Source of the DNA: Vibrio toranzoniae | GTDB lineage: Bacteria; Pseudomonadota; Gammaproteobacteria; Enterobacterales; Vibrionaceae | NCBI RefSeq assembly: GCF_024347655.1 | Contig: NZ_AP025514.1 | Span: forward strand, 2,232,001-2,296,000 | Length of the DNA stretch: 64,000 nt | Direction: 5' to 3' | Shown: piece after piece, positions 17,856 through 29,150 of the stretch | Layout of the letters: each line of letters begins with the position of its first letter | Numbering within the stretch: the stretch's first letter is position 1 | Translations under genes and position numbers: made by a program | The notes under the pieces: generated by a model | What the model saw: the letters and a program-made list of their open reading frames with translations, nothing else | What the model was told of the DNA's origin: nothing | Database searches by the model: none

Positions 17856-18641
17856 TTAGTAATCTTCTAGATACCCATCAATGAAGTCTTCTTCATCAAG
17901 ATCGACCTCTTCAGGTTCAACCTCGGCTTTGAAGTCACGGCGTTGAATGTAAACGTCACGTGTTAATGCGTATGGATCCGGAGAGTCATCCAATTGGGCT
18001 TCTTGTGAAACTAATTTAGCTCGAGTCTCCATCCCTTCAAACGCCCACTTGCCTAAGCTCGCCCAGAAGTTCAAGAAAGAGAGAGGCACATACAAACCAT
18101 CGACAGTATCTGTTACTTCACGAGTCGTTAATGGGCCATAACCTGGCACCATAAAGTAAGGGCCATTTCCTACTCCATGATGACCAATCGCATCAGAGAA
18201 TGATTTGTCATCAAACTTAGTGATCCCCGCTTCACTAGCGATATCAATTAAACCAAGTAGACCAAACGTAGAGTTAATCCAAAATCGGTTGAAATGGTCG
18301 AGAGCTTCACCGCCATTACCCATTATTAGATTATTCACCATGCTTGATGGTTCGTCTAAGTTGGCTAAAAAATTGGAGATTCCAGAGCGAATTGGCACAG
18401 GAGTATAATCAACATAGGCTAGAGAAACTGGACGAACCAAGTAAGGGTCCAGGTACTCGTAGTTGAGATCCCACATCGCTCTGTTGAACCCTTCAAAAGG
18501 ATCATTGGAGTGGGATTCTACGACGTATTCAGAAGTTTCAAGGTTATTATCGTAAGTGCTTTCATCTGGCGCGCTAGAACAGCCCACCGTTAAGCTAGCG
18601 ATAAAAAGTAAACTCGAGAGTCTTAAAACACTGCTAGACAT
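17856..18641 (-). CDS. mlaA: Phospholipid-transport lipoprotein MlaA (VacJ)
   Basis: Outer-membrane lipoprotein of the Mla pathway, which removes mislocalised phospholipids from the outer leaflet and passes them to MlaC. It has 261 residues. The lipobox LTVGC places the lipidated cysteine at C21. The MlaA domain follows with DPFEGFNRAMWDLNYEYLDPY near 47-67 and the conserved GHHGVGNGPYFMVPGYGP segment. The C-terminus is a long acidic tail (about 240-261) of Glu and Asp. The gene is monocistronic, between terminators; the other mla genes are not in the window. Confidence 0.95.
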   Translation of the reverse strand: MSSSVLRLSSLLFIASLTVGCSSAPDESTYDNNLETSEYVVESHSNDPFEGFNRAMWDLNYEYLDPYLVRPVSLAYVDYTPVPIRSGISNFLANLDEPSSMVNNLIMGNGGEALDHFNRFWINSTFGLLGLIDIASEAGITKFDDKSFSDAIGHHGVGNGPYFMVPGYGPLTTREVTDTVDGLYVPLSFLNFWASLGKWAFEGMETRAKLVSQEAQLDDSPDPYALTRDVYIQRRDFKAEVEPEEVDLDEEDFIDGYLEDY

Positions 18642-18673
18642 ATCACCTTTTCCATAAGGAATTCATATAATAA

Positions 18674-18700
18674 TAAAAAGGCCAGCAATCGCTGGCCTCA
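18674..18700 (-). terminator. Intrinsic terminator of the ccm operon
   Basis: Perfect stem AGGCCAGC (18679-18686) with GCTGGCCT (18691-18698), loop AATC. The minus strand continues in T. It lies 70 bp after the ccmI stop. Confidence 0.9.
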
Positions 18701-18767
18701 ATTGTTTGCGTAAGTCTATACCGTTTATCAACAAATCGGAATAGCTAACACCTATGCAAAGTGATGA

Positions 18768-19988
18768 TTAATATTGCTTGTTGATATCAATGGTCACTGG
18801 AGCACCCAGTTCAACCACTTCACTCTCACCGTACCAATCACCATCGCGAGTTGAAACATTACCATCGGTATCAAGCCTAGCTCTAACCATCAGAGTTTCA
18901 AGGCTAGACAACTTTTGGCCTTCCAACATGCTGTTACCATCATCAAGCACAACAGTACGAGGGAAAGTCCCCAATGGGTAACGAGCCGCAGCAACAGGCA
19001 TTGGCGAGCCATCCGCTCTGTGTATTGATACTACCAACACTGAATTCGGATCAGCATTCACATCACCAGATATATCAAGCGTTACGGCAACACTCTTACC
19101 TTGGTCAACGCCCATGGCATTGCCCATTTTCTTCTGAGCACTTTCAATACTGCGTGACAACATTTCGTAGCGACTGTCTTGCGGACCAATCATCTGCTGC
19201 ATGATACTCCAGTACTTCACAGCACCTGGGTAATCTTGACGCTCAAACGCATCGAACGCCAGCAATGAAAACACACGCAGGTCCACGTAATCGTTTTGAA
19301 TCAAACGGCTCAAAATCAAGCGAGCTTGGTTTTGATCGGCTTCATCAGGCGAAAGCATCAGTGCTTGTGCAAAACCTAACTGAACATCTTCATTCTTAGG
19401 CTCAAGCTTGTACGCTCGTTCCATAGAATTTTTTGCTGTTTCAGCATCGCGATTAGCCAGTGCAATGCGACCAAGAAGCAACCAACCCGTTGAGTCTTTA
19501 GGTTGATAGTGCAGACGAGTACGAAGCGCTAACGTCAAATCTTCGAGTTCATCATCCGTTAGCGCACCACCTTCCGATGACATTAGCTTTTTAGACAACT
19601 CAGGAAGGTTCGAACTCACTTCTTGCCAGTGTTGAACTTTGTCTAGCGCACCAAACTTAAAGTACATACCATACGTTACCACTACAACCAGAATGATCGA
19701 CGGCACAACAACACCAAGCGTTGAGATTTGAGTCTTCTTCATCTCTTCTTGTGCAGGAACATCATCAAGCAGCGACTGTTTCAAATCAGCGATCAATTCT
19801 TGCTGGTTATCAACAAGGCCTTCTTCTGCTTCTACTTCTAACTCAACGAGGCGGTCTTTATAGAATGCTTTGTTCAACTCGTCGCGAAGCATTTCGTCGT
19901 TGTTCGCCTTCTTGTTAATGAAGGGCAGAACAATTAAGAAAATTGCCGCTAGCGAAAGGATAATGGTAGAAATCCAAAATAGAGTCAT
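18768..19988 (-). CDS. ccmI: Cytochrome c maturation protein CcmI
   Basis: Membrane chaperone that holds apocytochrome c and presents it to CcmF/CcmH for heme attachment. It has 406 residues: a transmembrane segment at 3-24, a charged cytoplasmic loop, a second segment at about 88-110, then a periplasmic TPR region (about 150-270) and a C-terminal domain. The start overlaps the ccmH stop by one base (TAATG). It is the last gene of the operon and is followed by a terminator. It corresponds to the C-terminal half of the fused E. coli CcmH. Confidence 0.92.
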   Translation of the reverse strand: MTLFWISTIILSLAAIFLIVLPFINKKANNDEMLRDELNKAFYKDRLVELEVEAEEGLVDNQQELIADLKQSLLDDVPAQEEMKKTQISTLGVVVPSIILVVVVTYGMYFKFGALDKVQHWQEVSSNLPELSKKLMSSEGGALTDDELEDLTLALRTRLHYQPKDSTGWLLLGRIALANRDAETAKNSMERAYKLEPKNEDVQLGFAQALMLSPDEADQNQARLILSRLIQNDYVDLRVFSLLAFDAFERQDYPGAVKYWSIMQQMIGPQDSRYEMLSRSIESAQKKMGNAMGVDQGKSVAVTLDISGDVNADPNSVLVVSIHRADGSPMPVAAARYPLGTFPRTVVLDDGNSMLEGQKLSSLETLMVRARLDTDGNVSTRDGDWYGESEVVELGAPVTIDINKQY

Positions 19989-20479
19989 TACTGTTTATCT
20001 CCGTCGTTCTCTTCGTCGAGTAACGCTTTTAAACGTGCTTCTTTGTCTGCATCCCAGTCTTTATCTGACTCTACTGCCGCTTTCGATTTTGACTTTCTGC
20101 TGCGTAAAATGATCAAACCAAATCCAATAACAACCACTGCAAACGGACCAACCCAAAGGATTGAAGTTGCGAGTGTCAGCGGTGGATTGTAAGTAACAAA
20201 GTTACCATAGCGAGCAATCATGTAATCAATGATGTCTTGCTTCGACTTACCATCTTTTGTCATCTCGTACACTTTTTGGCGTAGATCGACCGCCAGTTCA
20301 GCGTTCGAATCACCAATGGTGTTGTTCTGGCATTTAGGACAACGAAGCGTGTTGCTCAGCTCTTTGAACTGCTGCTCTTGGTCAACGTTATCAAATTCAT
20401 GGAACTCGATAGGTGCAGCAAAAGCCGTTGCCGAAATTGCAAACGTAGCGAATAGAGCAATCAGTGTCTTTTTAATCAT
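19988..20479 (-). CDS. ccmH: Cytochrome c maturation protein CcmH (apocytochrome thioreductase)
   Basis: Short CcmH of 163 residues, signal peptide cut near A21/A22, then the three-helix domain with the LRCPKC motif (C47 and C50) that reduces apocytochrome c cysteines together with CcmG. A transmembrane anchor lies at about 107-127 and a charged cytoplasmic tail follows. It overlaps ccmG by four bases (ATGA) and ccmI by one, in a tight operon. Confidence 0.95.
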   Translation of the reverse strand: MIKKTLIALFATFAISATAFAAPIEFHEFDNVDQEQQFKELSNTLRCPKCQNNTIGDSNAELAVDLRQKVYEMTKDGKSKQDIIDYMIARYGNFVTYNPPLTLATSILWVGPFAVVVIGFGLIILRSRKSKSKAAVESDKDWDADKEARLKALLDEENDGDKQ

Positions 20480-21027
20480 TTCGCTTCCTCCAACAAATCT
20501 TGATACATCGGCTCAAGCGTCGACGCCCAGTTGGTTGGATTCACATCACCAACATGGCGGTAACGAACCACGCCGTTAGCATCCATCAGGAAGGTCTCAG
20601 GCGCGCCATACACACCTAGGTCTAGACCTAGCATACCGTTACCATCAAACAGACTGATTAAGTACGGGTTGCCTAGCTCGTTTAACCAACCGACAGCCTT
20701 GTTACGATCATCTTTGTAGTTCAAACCAATAATCTTAACGCCTTGATCAGCGAGCTTGTTCAGGTAAGAGTGCTCTGCATAACAAGTAGGACACCAAGTC
20801 GCCCACACATTAAGAAGTAGCGGCTCACCTTTAAAGATAGCTTGGTCGTGAAGTTTGCCCGGTTGCTCTAAGTCTTCTAGACGAAACTCAGGAACCGTTT
20901 TGCCAATCAATACGGATTCCAGTTTAGTCGGATCATCGCCCGACTGGTTGCGCATTAATTGCGTTGCAAAGACTCCAGCTAGAACCATGAACGCAATCAA
21001 TGGAATGAATAAAATCTTCTTGTTCAT
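20476..21027 (-). CDS. ccmG: Thiol:disulfide interchange protein CcmG (DsbE)
   Basis: Membrane-anchored periplasmic thioredoxin that reduces CcmH/apocytochrome c. It has 183 residues with one N-terminal membrane anchor (4-23), the active site W78-C79-P80-T81-C82, and the GVYGAPE loop with the conserved cis-proline. It lies five bases after ccmF and overlaps ccmH by four. Confidence 0.95.
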   Translation of the reverse strand: MNKKILFIPLIAFMVLAGVFATQLMRNQSGDDPTKLESVLIGKTVPEFRLEDLEQPGKLHDQAIFKGEPLLLNVWATWCPTCYAEHSYLNKLADQGVKIIGLNYKDDRNKAVGWLNELGNPYLISLFDGNGMLGLDLGVYGAPETFLMDANGVVRYRHVGDVNPTNWASTLEPMYQDLLEEAK

Positions 21028-21032
21028 TCGAA

Positions 21033-23003
21033 TTAGGCCTCCTGCTCTTGAGCCGACTTTTTGGTTGGCTTACGGAAACGGTAACGACGATCACTAATAG
21101 CGATAACACCACCAATCGACATAATCAAAGAACCCGCCCAGATCCAACGTACAAACGGTTTGTAGTAGATGCGAACTGCCCAAGATTTGTTGTCGTCTAA
21201 ACGCTCACCCATTGCGATGTATAGGTCGCGTGTTACGCCACGGTCGATCGCCGCTTCTGTCATCATAGACTTAGCTGTGGTGTAAAAACGTTTTTCCGCA
21301 TGAAGCGTGTTGATGTATTTGCCTTCTTTAGTGATTTCAAAGTCAGCAATGTAACCATCGTAGTTTGGACCATCTTTGTCACGAACGCCGGTAAACAGGA
21401 AGCTATACTCTTCAAGTTGATAGCTTTCGCCGGGTGCCAGACGAACATCGCGTTCGATGCTGTAGTTTTGCACCATTGCAATACCAATCACTGTCACAGC
21501 TAGACCAATGTGACCACACATCATCGCCCAGTGGCTACGAGGTAGCTTAGTCAAACCTTTCAGGAATGTATGACGGTGAGTTGCACGCTCATGCAGTTCA
21601 AAGCCGTGCATGAAGATGATCCAAAATGCCATTACCCAACCAGCAAACGCAGTACCACTAAAGCGGTCAGCCAACAGAGCTACCATTAGTGCACTCAAAC
21701 CAAGTGAGAATGCACCTGAAAGCAACATTGGTTTAACTAGCTTGGATAGATTGTCGCGTTTCCAGCGAATCAGAGGACCGATACCAAGCAAGAACGAGAA
21801 CGGAATCATTAACCAGAAGAACAACATATCAAAGAATGGAGCACCGATAGACACCGAGCCCAGACCTAGCTGTTTGTGAACTAATGGTAATAGCGTACCG
21901 ACTAACACAACCACTAGTGCCGCGATCAATAAGATGTTGTTGCCAAGCAGTGCGTTTTCACGAGAAACCAGATCGAAGTTACCGCGAACACGAACCGATG
22001 CGCCTTTAACTGCGAATAACAGCAGTGAACCACCGATAACAAAGACTAGGAAGCCAAGAATAAACATACCGCGAGCAGGATCCGACGCAAACGCGTGAAC
22101 CGATACCAAGATGCCCGAACGAACTAGGAACGTACCTAGTAAGCTTAGCGAAAATGCAGAGATAGCCAGCAATACTGTCCAAGCTTTAAATGTGCCACGC
22201 TTTTCGGTTACCGCTAGTGAGTGCATCAATGCAGTACCAGCCAACCAAGGCATGAATGAAGCGTTTTCTACTGGATCCCAGAACCACCAGCCACCCCAGC
22301 CAAGTTCGTAGTAAGCCCACCATGAACCCAGTGCGATACCTACCGTTAGGAACAACCAAGCGGCGATAGTCCAAGGACGCGACCAACGAGCCCACGCCGT
22401 ATCAAGACGACCACTCATTAAAGAAGCAATAGCGAAAGAGAACGCAACAGAGAAACCTACATAACCCATGTAAAGCATTGGCGGGTGAATGATCAAGCCC
22501 GGGTCTTGCAATAGAGGGTTCAAGTCACGGCCATCAACAGGGAAGAAAGGCAATGTACGTAGGAACGGGTTAGACGTTACGATAATGAACAGCAAGAAGC
22601 CGACAGTAATCAAACCCATGATAGCCAGTACGCGAGCCACTGATTCTTGAGGCATACCACGGCTAAACGTCGCTACTGCAACCGTCCAACCCGCTTGGAT
22701 AAGCACCCAAAGCAGTAATGAGCCTTCATGAGCGCCCCAAACCGCAGTAATTCGGTAATACCAAGGCAGTTGGCTATTCGAGTTACTTGCTACGTATTGA
22801 ATCGTAAAATCATTGGTATAGAACGCGTAGCACAAAATAACGAATGAAATCGCTAGGAATCCGAACATGCCCCACGACAAAGGTCGGGCACTATTCATCA
22901 ATAACGTGTTATTTCGAGAGGCTCCGTACAGTGGGAGCACACTCAATAGCAATGCCAACCCCAAGGACAGGATCATGGCAAAATGGCCGATTTCGGCTAT
23001 CAT
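21033..23003 (-). CDS. ccmF: Heme lyase subunit CcmF
   Basis: Large inner-membrane protein of the heme lyase that, with CcmH and CcmI, attaches heme to apocytochrome c. It has 656 residues and about 15 hydrophobic segments. The tryptophan-rich WWD motif ([18 protein letters not shown], near residue 235) that faces the heme in the periplasm is intact. The start overlaps the ccmE stop by four bases. Confidence 0.96.
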   Translation of the reverse strand: MIAEIGHFAMILSLGLALLLSVLPLYGASRNNTLLMNSARPLSWGMFGFLAISFVILCYAFYTNDFTIQYVASNSNSQLPWYYRITAVWGAHEGSLLLWVLIQAGWTVAVATFSRGMPQESVARVLAIMGLITVGFLLFIIVTSNPFLRTLPFFPVDGRDLNPLLQDPGLIIHPPMLYMGYVGFSVAFSFAIASLMSGRLDTAWARWSRPWTIAAWLFLTVGIALGSWWAYYELGWGGWWFWDPVENASFMPWLAGTALMHSLAVTEKRGTFKAWTVLLAISAFSLSLLGTFLVRSGILVSVHAFASDPARGMFILGFLVFVIGGSLLLFAVKGASVRVRGNFDLVSRENALLGNNILLIAALVVVLVGTLLPLVHKQLGLGSVSIGAPFFDMLFFWLMIPFSFLLGIGPLIRWKRDNLSKLVKPMLLSGAFSLGLSALMVALLADRFSGTAFAGWVMAFWIIFMHGFELHERATHRHTFLKGLTKLPRSHWAMMCGHIGLAVTVIGIAMVQNYSIERDVRLAPGESYQLEEYSFLFTGVRDKDGPNYDGYIADFEITKEGKYINTLHAEKRFYTTAKSMMTEAAIDRGVTRDLYIAMGERLDDNKSWAVRIYYKPFVRWIWAGSLIMSIGGVIAISDRRYRFRKPTKKSAQEQEA

Positions 23004-23482
23004 TGAACACTTCCTTCTTTTTGTTCAGTTGTGTATTGCAAAGGCTCATGGGTTTTCTTCATGGCTTCAGCAACCTCTGAAGGCATATACTCTTCATCGT
23101 GCTTTGCCAACACCTCGAACGCTTCAATAGTCGTAGCATCTTTTAAAACACCCTGAGCAACAATCCCTTGACCTTCTCTAAAAAGATCAGGAAGGATACC
23201 ATCGTATAGAATTGTTACTTTAGGGCCTACATCAGCTAAATCGAAGCTTACACGTAATGATTCATTATCACGGCTTACAGAGCCGACTACCACCATGCCT
23301 CCAATACGTAGGCGTTGACCAACTTCAGGTTTTTTTCCGTCTTTGCCGTTAACCAGCTCAGTTGGTGTGTAGAACAGATCCATGTTCTGGTTGAGTGCGT
23401 AAACCATCAATCCAACAGTCGCACTGATACCAAAAAAGATCGCTAAAACAATGCCCAGCCTCTTTTTGCGTCTAGGGTTCAT
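23000..23482 (-). CDS. ccmE: Heme chaperone CcmE
   Basis: Periplasmic heme chaperone that binds heme covalently and carries it from CcmC to CcmF. It has 160 residues: a membrane anchor at about 9-29, an OB-fold beta-barrel, and the heme-binding H128 with Y132 in the AKHDEEYMP motif. A flexible polar C-terminus follows. It overlaps ccmD and ccmF by four bases each. Confidence 0.96.
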   Translation of the reverse strand: MNPRRKKRLGIVLAIFFGISATVGLMVYALNQNMDLFYTPTELVNGKDGKKPEVGQRLRIGGMVVVGSVSRDNESLRVSFDLADVGPKVTILYDGILPDLFREGQGIVAQGVLKDATTIEAFEVLAKHDEEYMPSEVAEAMKKTHEPLQYTTEQKEGSVQ

Positions 23483-23685
23483 AGAGTGTTCTCCATATTT
23501 TTTGCTGCATCGATACGAGCTTGACGGTCAATCTTAGCTTGTACTTCATTTAGTAATTGCTTACCACGACGAATACTTGTTACGAGTAAAATGGTCATCG
23601 CGAGGAATGTGATTCCAAATGCACTCCATACATATGAGGCGTAGCCCCCCATGGCAAGGAAATCACTCAAAGATTCAAAATACAT
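23479..23685 (-). CDS. ccmD: Heme exporter protein CcmD
   Basis: Small inner-membrane protein (68 residues) that releases holo-CcmE from the CcmABC complex. It has one membrane helix at about 17-37 and a basic cytoplasmic tail. Identity rests on size, topology and its place between ccmC and ccmE, with a four-base overlap to ccmE. Confidence 0.92.
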   Translation of the reverse strand: MYFESLSDFLAMGGYASYVWSAFGITFLAMTILLVTSIRRGKQLLNEVQAKIDRQARIDAAKNMENTL

Positions 23686-23699
23686 AATTACCTACCCTA

Positions 23700-24440
23700 C
23701 TACGCTTTGTCGGCCGCAAGCTTGCGAACCCATGGACGGTGACTTTCTTTGCTGATAATTTCGTTTCGGAAACGAATCATGGTCACAGCACCAAAGAAAA
23801 AGGCGAAGCCGAAAGTGTTAAGAAGAAGCGGCCATAGCATGTCACTTGAAATAGAAGGCTTGTCGAACTTGGTGATCGTGGCACCTTGGTGAAGTGTATT
23901 CCACCATTCAACAGAGAAGTGAATAATCGGTAGGTTAATCACACCTACGATAGCCAGAATACCCGCCGCTTTTGCCGCTGTTTTCTGATCATCAAAAGCG
24001 TGGTGCAATGCAATCACACCTAAATATAGGAACAGTAAAATAAGCTCCGAGGTTAAACGTGCGTCCCAAACCCACCAAGCACCCCACATTGGTTTCCCCC
24101 AAACCGCACCAGTCAAAAGAGCGATAAAAGTAAACACAGCACCAATAGGTGCCATTGCCAACGCCGCCATGTCAGATAACCTTACTTGCCATACCAAGCC
24201 AATAAAGGCCGCAATTGCCATAGACATATAAACGCCCATAGACCAAATTGCTGACGGAACATGGATGTAAATAATCCGGAAGCTATCACCTTGTTGGTAG
24301 TCGGAAGGCGCAAAAGCTAGCCCCCACACGGTACCGGCGGATAGACACAATAACGCTAGGATAGAGAACCATGGCAGAAGTTTACCAGCAAGCTGATATG
24401 AGGTTTCTGCTTTGGCATAGGGATGGAGCCATTTCCACAT
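23700..24440 (-). CDS. ccmC: Heme handling protein CcmC
   Basis: Six-helix inner-membrane protein that loads heme onto CcmE. It has 246 residues and a WWD motif (WGAWWVWDARLTSEL, about 119-133). Histidines in periplasmic loops (IHVPSAIW near 60) are the usual heme ligands. A 147-bp AT-rich gap without a recognisable gene separates it from ccmB, unlike the tight spacing of the rest of the operon. Confidence 0.95.
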   Translation of the reverse strand: MWKWLHPYAKAETSYQLAGKLLPWFSILALLCLSAGTVWGLAFAPSDYQQGDSFRIIYIHVPSAIWSMGVYMSMAIAAFIGLVWQVRLSDMAALAMAPIGAVFTFIALLTGAVWGKPMWGAWWVWDARLTSELILLFLYLGVIALHHAFDDQKTAAKAAGILAIVGVINLPIIHFSVEWWNTLHQGATITKFDKPSISSDMLWPLLLNTFGFAFFFGAVTMIRFRNEIISKESHRPWVRKLAADKA

Positions 24441-24587
24441 GTTGTAATCTCACTCTTACTTCATATTGCTTACAGCTATCACAGCTATAATTATTATAAT
24501 TTATTAGGTTTGGAGCTTCTTCCAGTGACTCTCTGAGTTTGAAAGTTTGAAATAGTTCACCTTGAATATACAAAGTGGCAGTGGTCT

Positions 24588-25256
24588 TTAGTTAACACTT
24601 ACTCTCAGTGCGGCACTAATAGCAAAAGGAGTAAGCGTCATTGCTCCCATTAGCATTGCCCCTAGTACTGCTAACTGCCCGTTATACGCAACGCCCAGCG
24701 CTGCCGCATCAATCGCTGATGTAGCAAAAATTAGAATTGGGATATACAACGGCAAAATAAGCAGACTTAAAAGTACGCCACCCTTTTGAAGCCCTACCGT
24801 TAAAGCGACCCCAATAGCACCAATAAAACTCAATGCAGGAGTACCAACCAATAACGTTAAAACAACCGACAACCAAGTATCGAAATCCAAAGACAGCAGC
24901 ACTGCCAATAACGGACTGATCAAAATTAATGGTAACCCGGTCAATAACCAGTGTGCTATGACCTTGGACAATACTACCAACTGCAACGGGATGGGCATCA
25001 GCATCATCTGCTCAAGGGCGCCATCTTGAAAATCATCCCGGAAAAGGCGCTCTAAAGAGAGCAATGCAGAGAGTAAAGCGGCTACCCAAACAATCCCCGC
25101 CGCGATACGTGCAAGTAGGTTTGGCTCAGGACCAATACTCAAAGGGAAAAGAGTAATAACAATGATGAAGAACCACAGAGGGTTGAAGATATCCGCTTGA
25201 CGTCGGAATGCGATAAGCAGCTCACGTCGGATAATCGTGGTCATCGAAGAGATCAT
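24588..25256 (-). CDS. ccmB: Heme exporter membrane subunit CcmB
   Basis: Six-helix permease partner of the CcmA ATPase, 222 residues. The N-terminal half carries the conserved NPLWFFIIVITLFPLSIGPEP segment. The frame opens at a GTG (25265) inside ccmA; the ATG at 25256, two bases after the ccmA stop, is preferred. A further ATG at 25244 is possible. Confidence 0.94.
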   Translation of the reverse strand: MISSMTTIIRRELLIAFRRQADIFNPLWFFIIVITLFPLSIGPEPNLLARIAAGIVWVAALLSALLSLERLFRDDFQDGALEQMMLMPIPLQLVVLSKVIAHWLLTGLPLILISPLLAVLLSLDFDTWLSVVLTLLVGTPALSFIGAIGVALTVGLQKGGVLLSLLILPLYIPILIFATSAIDAAALGVAYNGQLAVLGAMLMGAMTLTPFAISAALRVSVN

Positions 25257-25257
25257 A

Positions 25258-25875
25258 TTATTCACCCAACTTTATTTTTCTTAGTTTCGGGCTATCAGCA
25301 AACATATCTTGGTGTGTGGTTAACAGCACAATGCCACCGTTGTCTGCATGCTGAGAAAATAGAGATTCCAGAACTTTTACGCCCTGCTTATCAATAGCAG
25401 TTAGAGGTTCATCGAGAATCCACAACATTTGCTTACTCAACCAAAGACGAGCCAATGCAACGCGGCGCTGTTGACCAGCCGACAGTTGCCCTGCAGGTAC
25501 ATCTTCTCGACCAGCAAGGCCAACTTGAGTCAGCGCATGGTAAAGCTCTTCCTTATTCGTTCCACCGCTGTGAATCGTTTGATAAAAACTAAGGTTCTCA
25601 TAGGCACTAAGCTCACGCTTCACGCCCGTTTGGTGTCCAAGAAAAAGCAAATTTTGGTGGTAAGTATCTCGACTCGTTTCGATAGACTCACCATCCCAAG
25701 AGATGGTGCCTTCATCGCGGTCACCTAAGCCAGTAATAATTCTAAGGAGCGTCGTTTTCCCGGTACCGTTACGACCTTCAACTTGAACCAGTTCACCTGG
25801 TTTCAATTGAAAAGACAACGATTCAAACAGAACCCTGTCGTCACGAATAGCAGTTAAATTTGAGACTTCTAGCAT
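25258..25875 (-). CDS. ccmA: Heme exporter ATP-binding protein CcmA
   Basis: ABC-type ATPase of the CcmAB complex, which powers release of holo-CcmE. It has 205 residues from the ATG at 25875; the extra 15 codons of the open frame do not match the family. Walker A is GRNGTGKTT (34-42), the signature [14 protein letters not shown] near 128 and Walker [13 protein letters not shown]. It is the first gene of ccmABCDEFGHI, with the promoter in 25876-26075. Confidence 0.95.
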   Translation of the reverse strand: MLEVSNLTAIRDDRVLFESLSFQLKPGELVQVEGRNGTGKTTLLRIITGLGDRDEGTISWDGESIETSRDTYHQNLLFLGHQTGVKRELSAYENLSFYQTIHSGGTNKEELYHALTQVGLAGREDVPAGQLSAGQQRRVALARLWLSKQMLWILDEPLTAIDKQGVKVLESLFSQHADNGGIVLLTTHQDMFADSPKLRKIKLGE

Positions 25876-26075
25876 AGGTAAATTTAGTCGAGTAAAGAGA
25901 GAGCTATAGTAGCACACCAATATGGTGACAAAATAGGACTAGGCGTTTTCGATAGAACAAACTCCGTAAGAAACTGTTACCGCTGCATCACAATTTACAC
26001 ATTTTTATTTACCAGACGGATACCCTCTTAGATACAAGTACTTATAAACATCGTTCTATAAATAAATGCTAGGTG

Positions 26076-26104
26076 TAAAAAAAGAAGCCGAAGCTTCTTT
26101 TTAA
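26076..26104. terminator. Intrinsic terminator after the chemotaxis operon
   Basis: Perfect stem AAAGAAGC (26081-26088) with GCTTCTTT (26093-26100), tetraloop CGAA. A and T runs flank it, so it can act in both directions; on the minus strand it ends the long che transcript 55 bp after the DUF2802 gene. Confidence 0.88.
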
Positions 26105-26154
26105 AAGGAGTGCGTGGTAAACATCAAGTGTTAAACACACAATGAGCGCTCAAT

Positions 26155-26667
26155 TTAACGACGTCGGGGGCTATCTCTACGATCACGAGAGTCTGCTGGT
26201 TTTTCATCAAACGATGTAGGATCGCTTCTTAAAGAAGGAATTTTTTCTTTACCTGCAAGCTTATTTTGCAGAGACATCATCAGCTCAGCTTCAGCTTTTG
26301 GTAATTCGCACTCTTCAATCAGTTCGTTGATCCCAGCGCCAAGCTGAACCATTTTCGTTGCACGTGTGTACAAACGTCCATCGTTGTCCGCATGCTCCAA
26401 CTCAACAATACGTTCATTCAAGTGCTTTATCAGGTCTTGCTGTTCTGTCACTTTCTGGCCCAAGCCAACCACAACAGAGCGAACTTCAAGTAACTGCTTA
26501 CTCGATTTTTGAAGCTCCTTGTCCAAGTTACGAACTTGCAGACGTGACTGCTCGAGTTGTTTTTGAATCGCACGTTTTACTTTGCTAATCAAAAGCACGA
26601 CAAATAACGTAAAAACCCCAACTCCAGAAAAAAGAGCAACAGGGGTTAAAGAAAGCGCTTCAAACAT
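26155..26667 (-). CDS. DUF2802 membrane coiled-coil protein
   Basis: A 170-residue protein with one membrane segment at about 9-28, a long coiled coil (about 32-92) and a small helical domain at 100-140 that matches DUF2802. The C-terminus is charged (Arg/Asp rich). Its start overlaps the cheW stop by one base, and it closes the chemotaxis operon, a position it keeps across Vibrio. Its function is not known to me; context suggests a membrane-associated accessory role in chemotaxis or flagellar function. Confidence 0.85.
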   Translation of the reverse strand: MFEALSLTPVALFSGVGVFTLFVVLLISKVKRAIQKQLEQSRLQVRNLDKELQKSSKQLLEVRSVVVGLGQKVTEQQDLIKHLNERIVELEHADNDGRLYTRATKMVQLGAGINELIEECELPKAEAELMMSLQNKLAGKEKIPSLRSDPTSFDEKPADSRDRRDSPRRR

Positions 26668-27161
26668 TACAGGTGAGCCATCTCATCCCATTCATCTTCG
26701 CTTAGTAGCTTATTCAGATCTACTAAGATAAGCAGCTTGCCATCACGGTTGCTTACACCTTGGATAAACTTAGCACTTTCATCGGTACCAACACTTGGTG
26801 TCGTATCGATCTCAGAAGAACGTAAGTAAACCACTTCAGCAACGCTATCCACTAGAATACCGATCACTTGACGCTCAGATTCAATAACGATAATACGAGT
26901 GTTATCTGTGATTTCACCTTGCATCAAACCAAAGCGAGAACGAGTGTCGATCACGGTAACAACATTGCCACGTAGGTTGATAATACCTAAAACATAGTCT
27001 GGAGCACCTGGTACTGGGGCAATTTCGCTATAACGTAGTACTTCACGAACCTGCATTACATTAATGCCGTAAGTTTCTTCTTCCAGCTGGAATGTCACCC
27101 ATTGAAGTACTTCATCATTGGTTGGATCTTTTCTTACTTCAACTTCACTCATATGAGACAT
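26667..27161 (-). CDS. cheW: Chemotaxis coupling protein CheW
   Basis: Adaptor that links chemoreceptors to CheA in the signalling array. It has 164 residues, a single CheW fold (VTFQLEEETYGINVMQVREVLR at 23-44; GIINLRGNVVTVIDTR at 63-78). It follows parP by 70 bp and is coupled to the DUF2802 gene. Confidence 0.96.
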   Translation of the reverse strand: MSHMSEVEVRKDPTNDEVLQWVTFQLEEETYGINVMQVREVLRYSEIAPVPGAPDYVLGIINLRGNVVTVIDTRSRFGLMQGEITDNTRIIVIESERQVIGILVDSVAEVVYLRSSEIDTTPSVGTDESAKFIQGVSNRDGKLLILVDLNKLLSEDEWDEMAHL

Positions 27162-27231
27162 AGATAATCCTCTTGTCGTCGTTACCGACCACTATTATTA
27201 ACTTGATGCGTTTATTGTACCAATCGTAGTA

Positions 27232-28357
<1,126 letters not shown>

Positions 28358-28371
<14 letters not shown>

Positions 28372-29140
28372 TTATCGCCAACCTCTCGAGATAAATAAGC
28401 AGCTGTTTGTAAGCAAATACACCACGACTACCCGATGCAAAATGAGATGCTGGTAAGCGCTTTAGGCTTGCATCTCGAAATTTAGTATCAATCGGCACAG
28501 CTGACGTCCAAACTTGGTTCGGATAGTCATCTTTGAGTTGCGTTAATGTTTGCAATGAAGCCTTAGTTCGCTTGTCGTACATCGTCGGGACAATTGTCAC
28601 CTTAAACGGGGTTTTACGAGACTTCTGCATGATAGTCAAAGTGCGGATCATGCGCTCTAAACCTTTCATCGCCAAAAACTCAGTCTGTACCGGAATCAAA
28701 ATACGGTCGCTGGCCGCCAATGCGTTCACCATCATCACACCAAGAATTGGCGGACAGTCGATCAGCACGTAGTCATAGTCATCTTTCAACGCCGCTAAGG
28801 CACGCTTTAAAATTAAACCCATGCCGCTTCGATTACCCATCACACGGTCTAGTGTCGCCAGTGACATATGTGCAGGGATAATATCGATACTTTCGACCTC
28901 TGTTTGTAAGATCAAAGGTTTTACCGTCTGCGTGGTAAACTCACGCAGCTGAAACAGATCAAACAAGCTCGATTCCACCGTATCTGAGTCATAACCCAGA
29001 TAGGTGGTTAGTGATGCATGTGGGTCAGTATCAACCAACAACACACGGTTCCCCTTTAAGGCAAGTAAGCCTGCCAAGGTCACTGTCGTGGTTGTTTTAC
29101 CAACACCACCTTTTTGGTTTGCAACACTCCAAACAATCAT
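28358..29140 (-). CDS. parC: ParA-like ATPase ParC (polar localisation of chemotaxis arrays)
   Basis: MinD/ParA-type ATPase that recruits chemotaxis arrays to the pole through HubP in Vibrio. It has 260 residues. The deviant Walker A (KGGVGKTT, 10-17) is followed by DTDPHASLT at about 38-46 and the DCPP motif near 128. The name refers to the chemotaxis gene, not topoisomerase IV. It lies 10 bp after cheB and overlaps parP by 14 bases. Confidence 0.94.
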
Positions 29141-29150
29141 TTCGATTTAC

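Noticed and set aside
24441..24587. Search for a gene or separate promoter in the ccmB-ccmC gap
   Set aside because: AT-rich with some palindromic A/T runs, but no frame with a ribosome binding site and no convincing promoter boxes.
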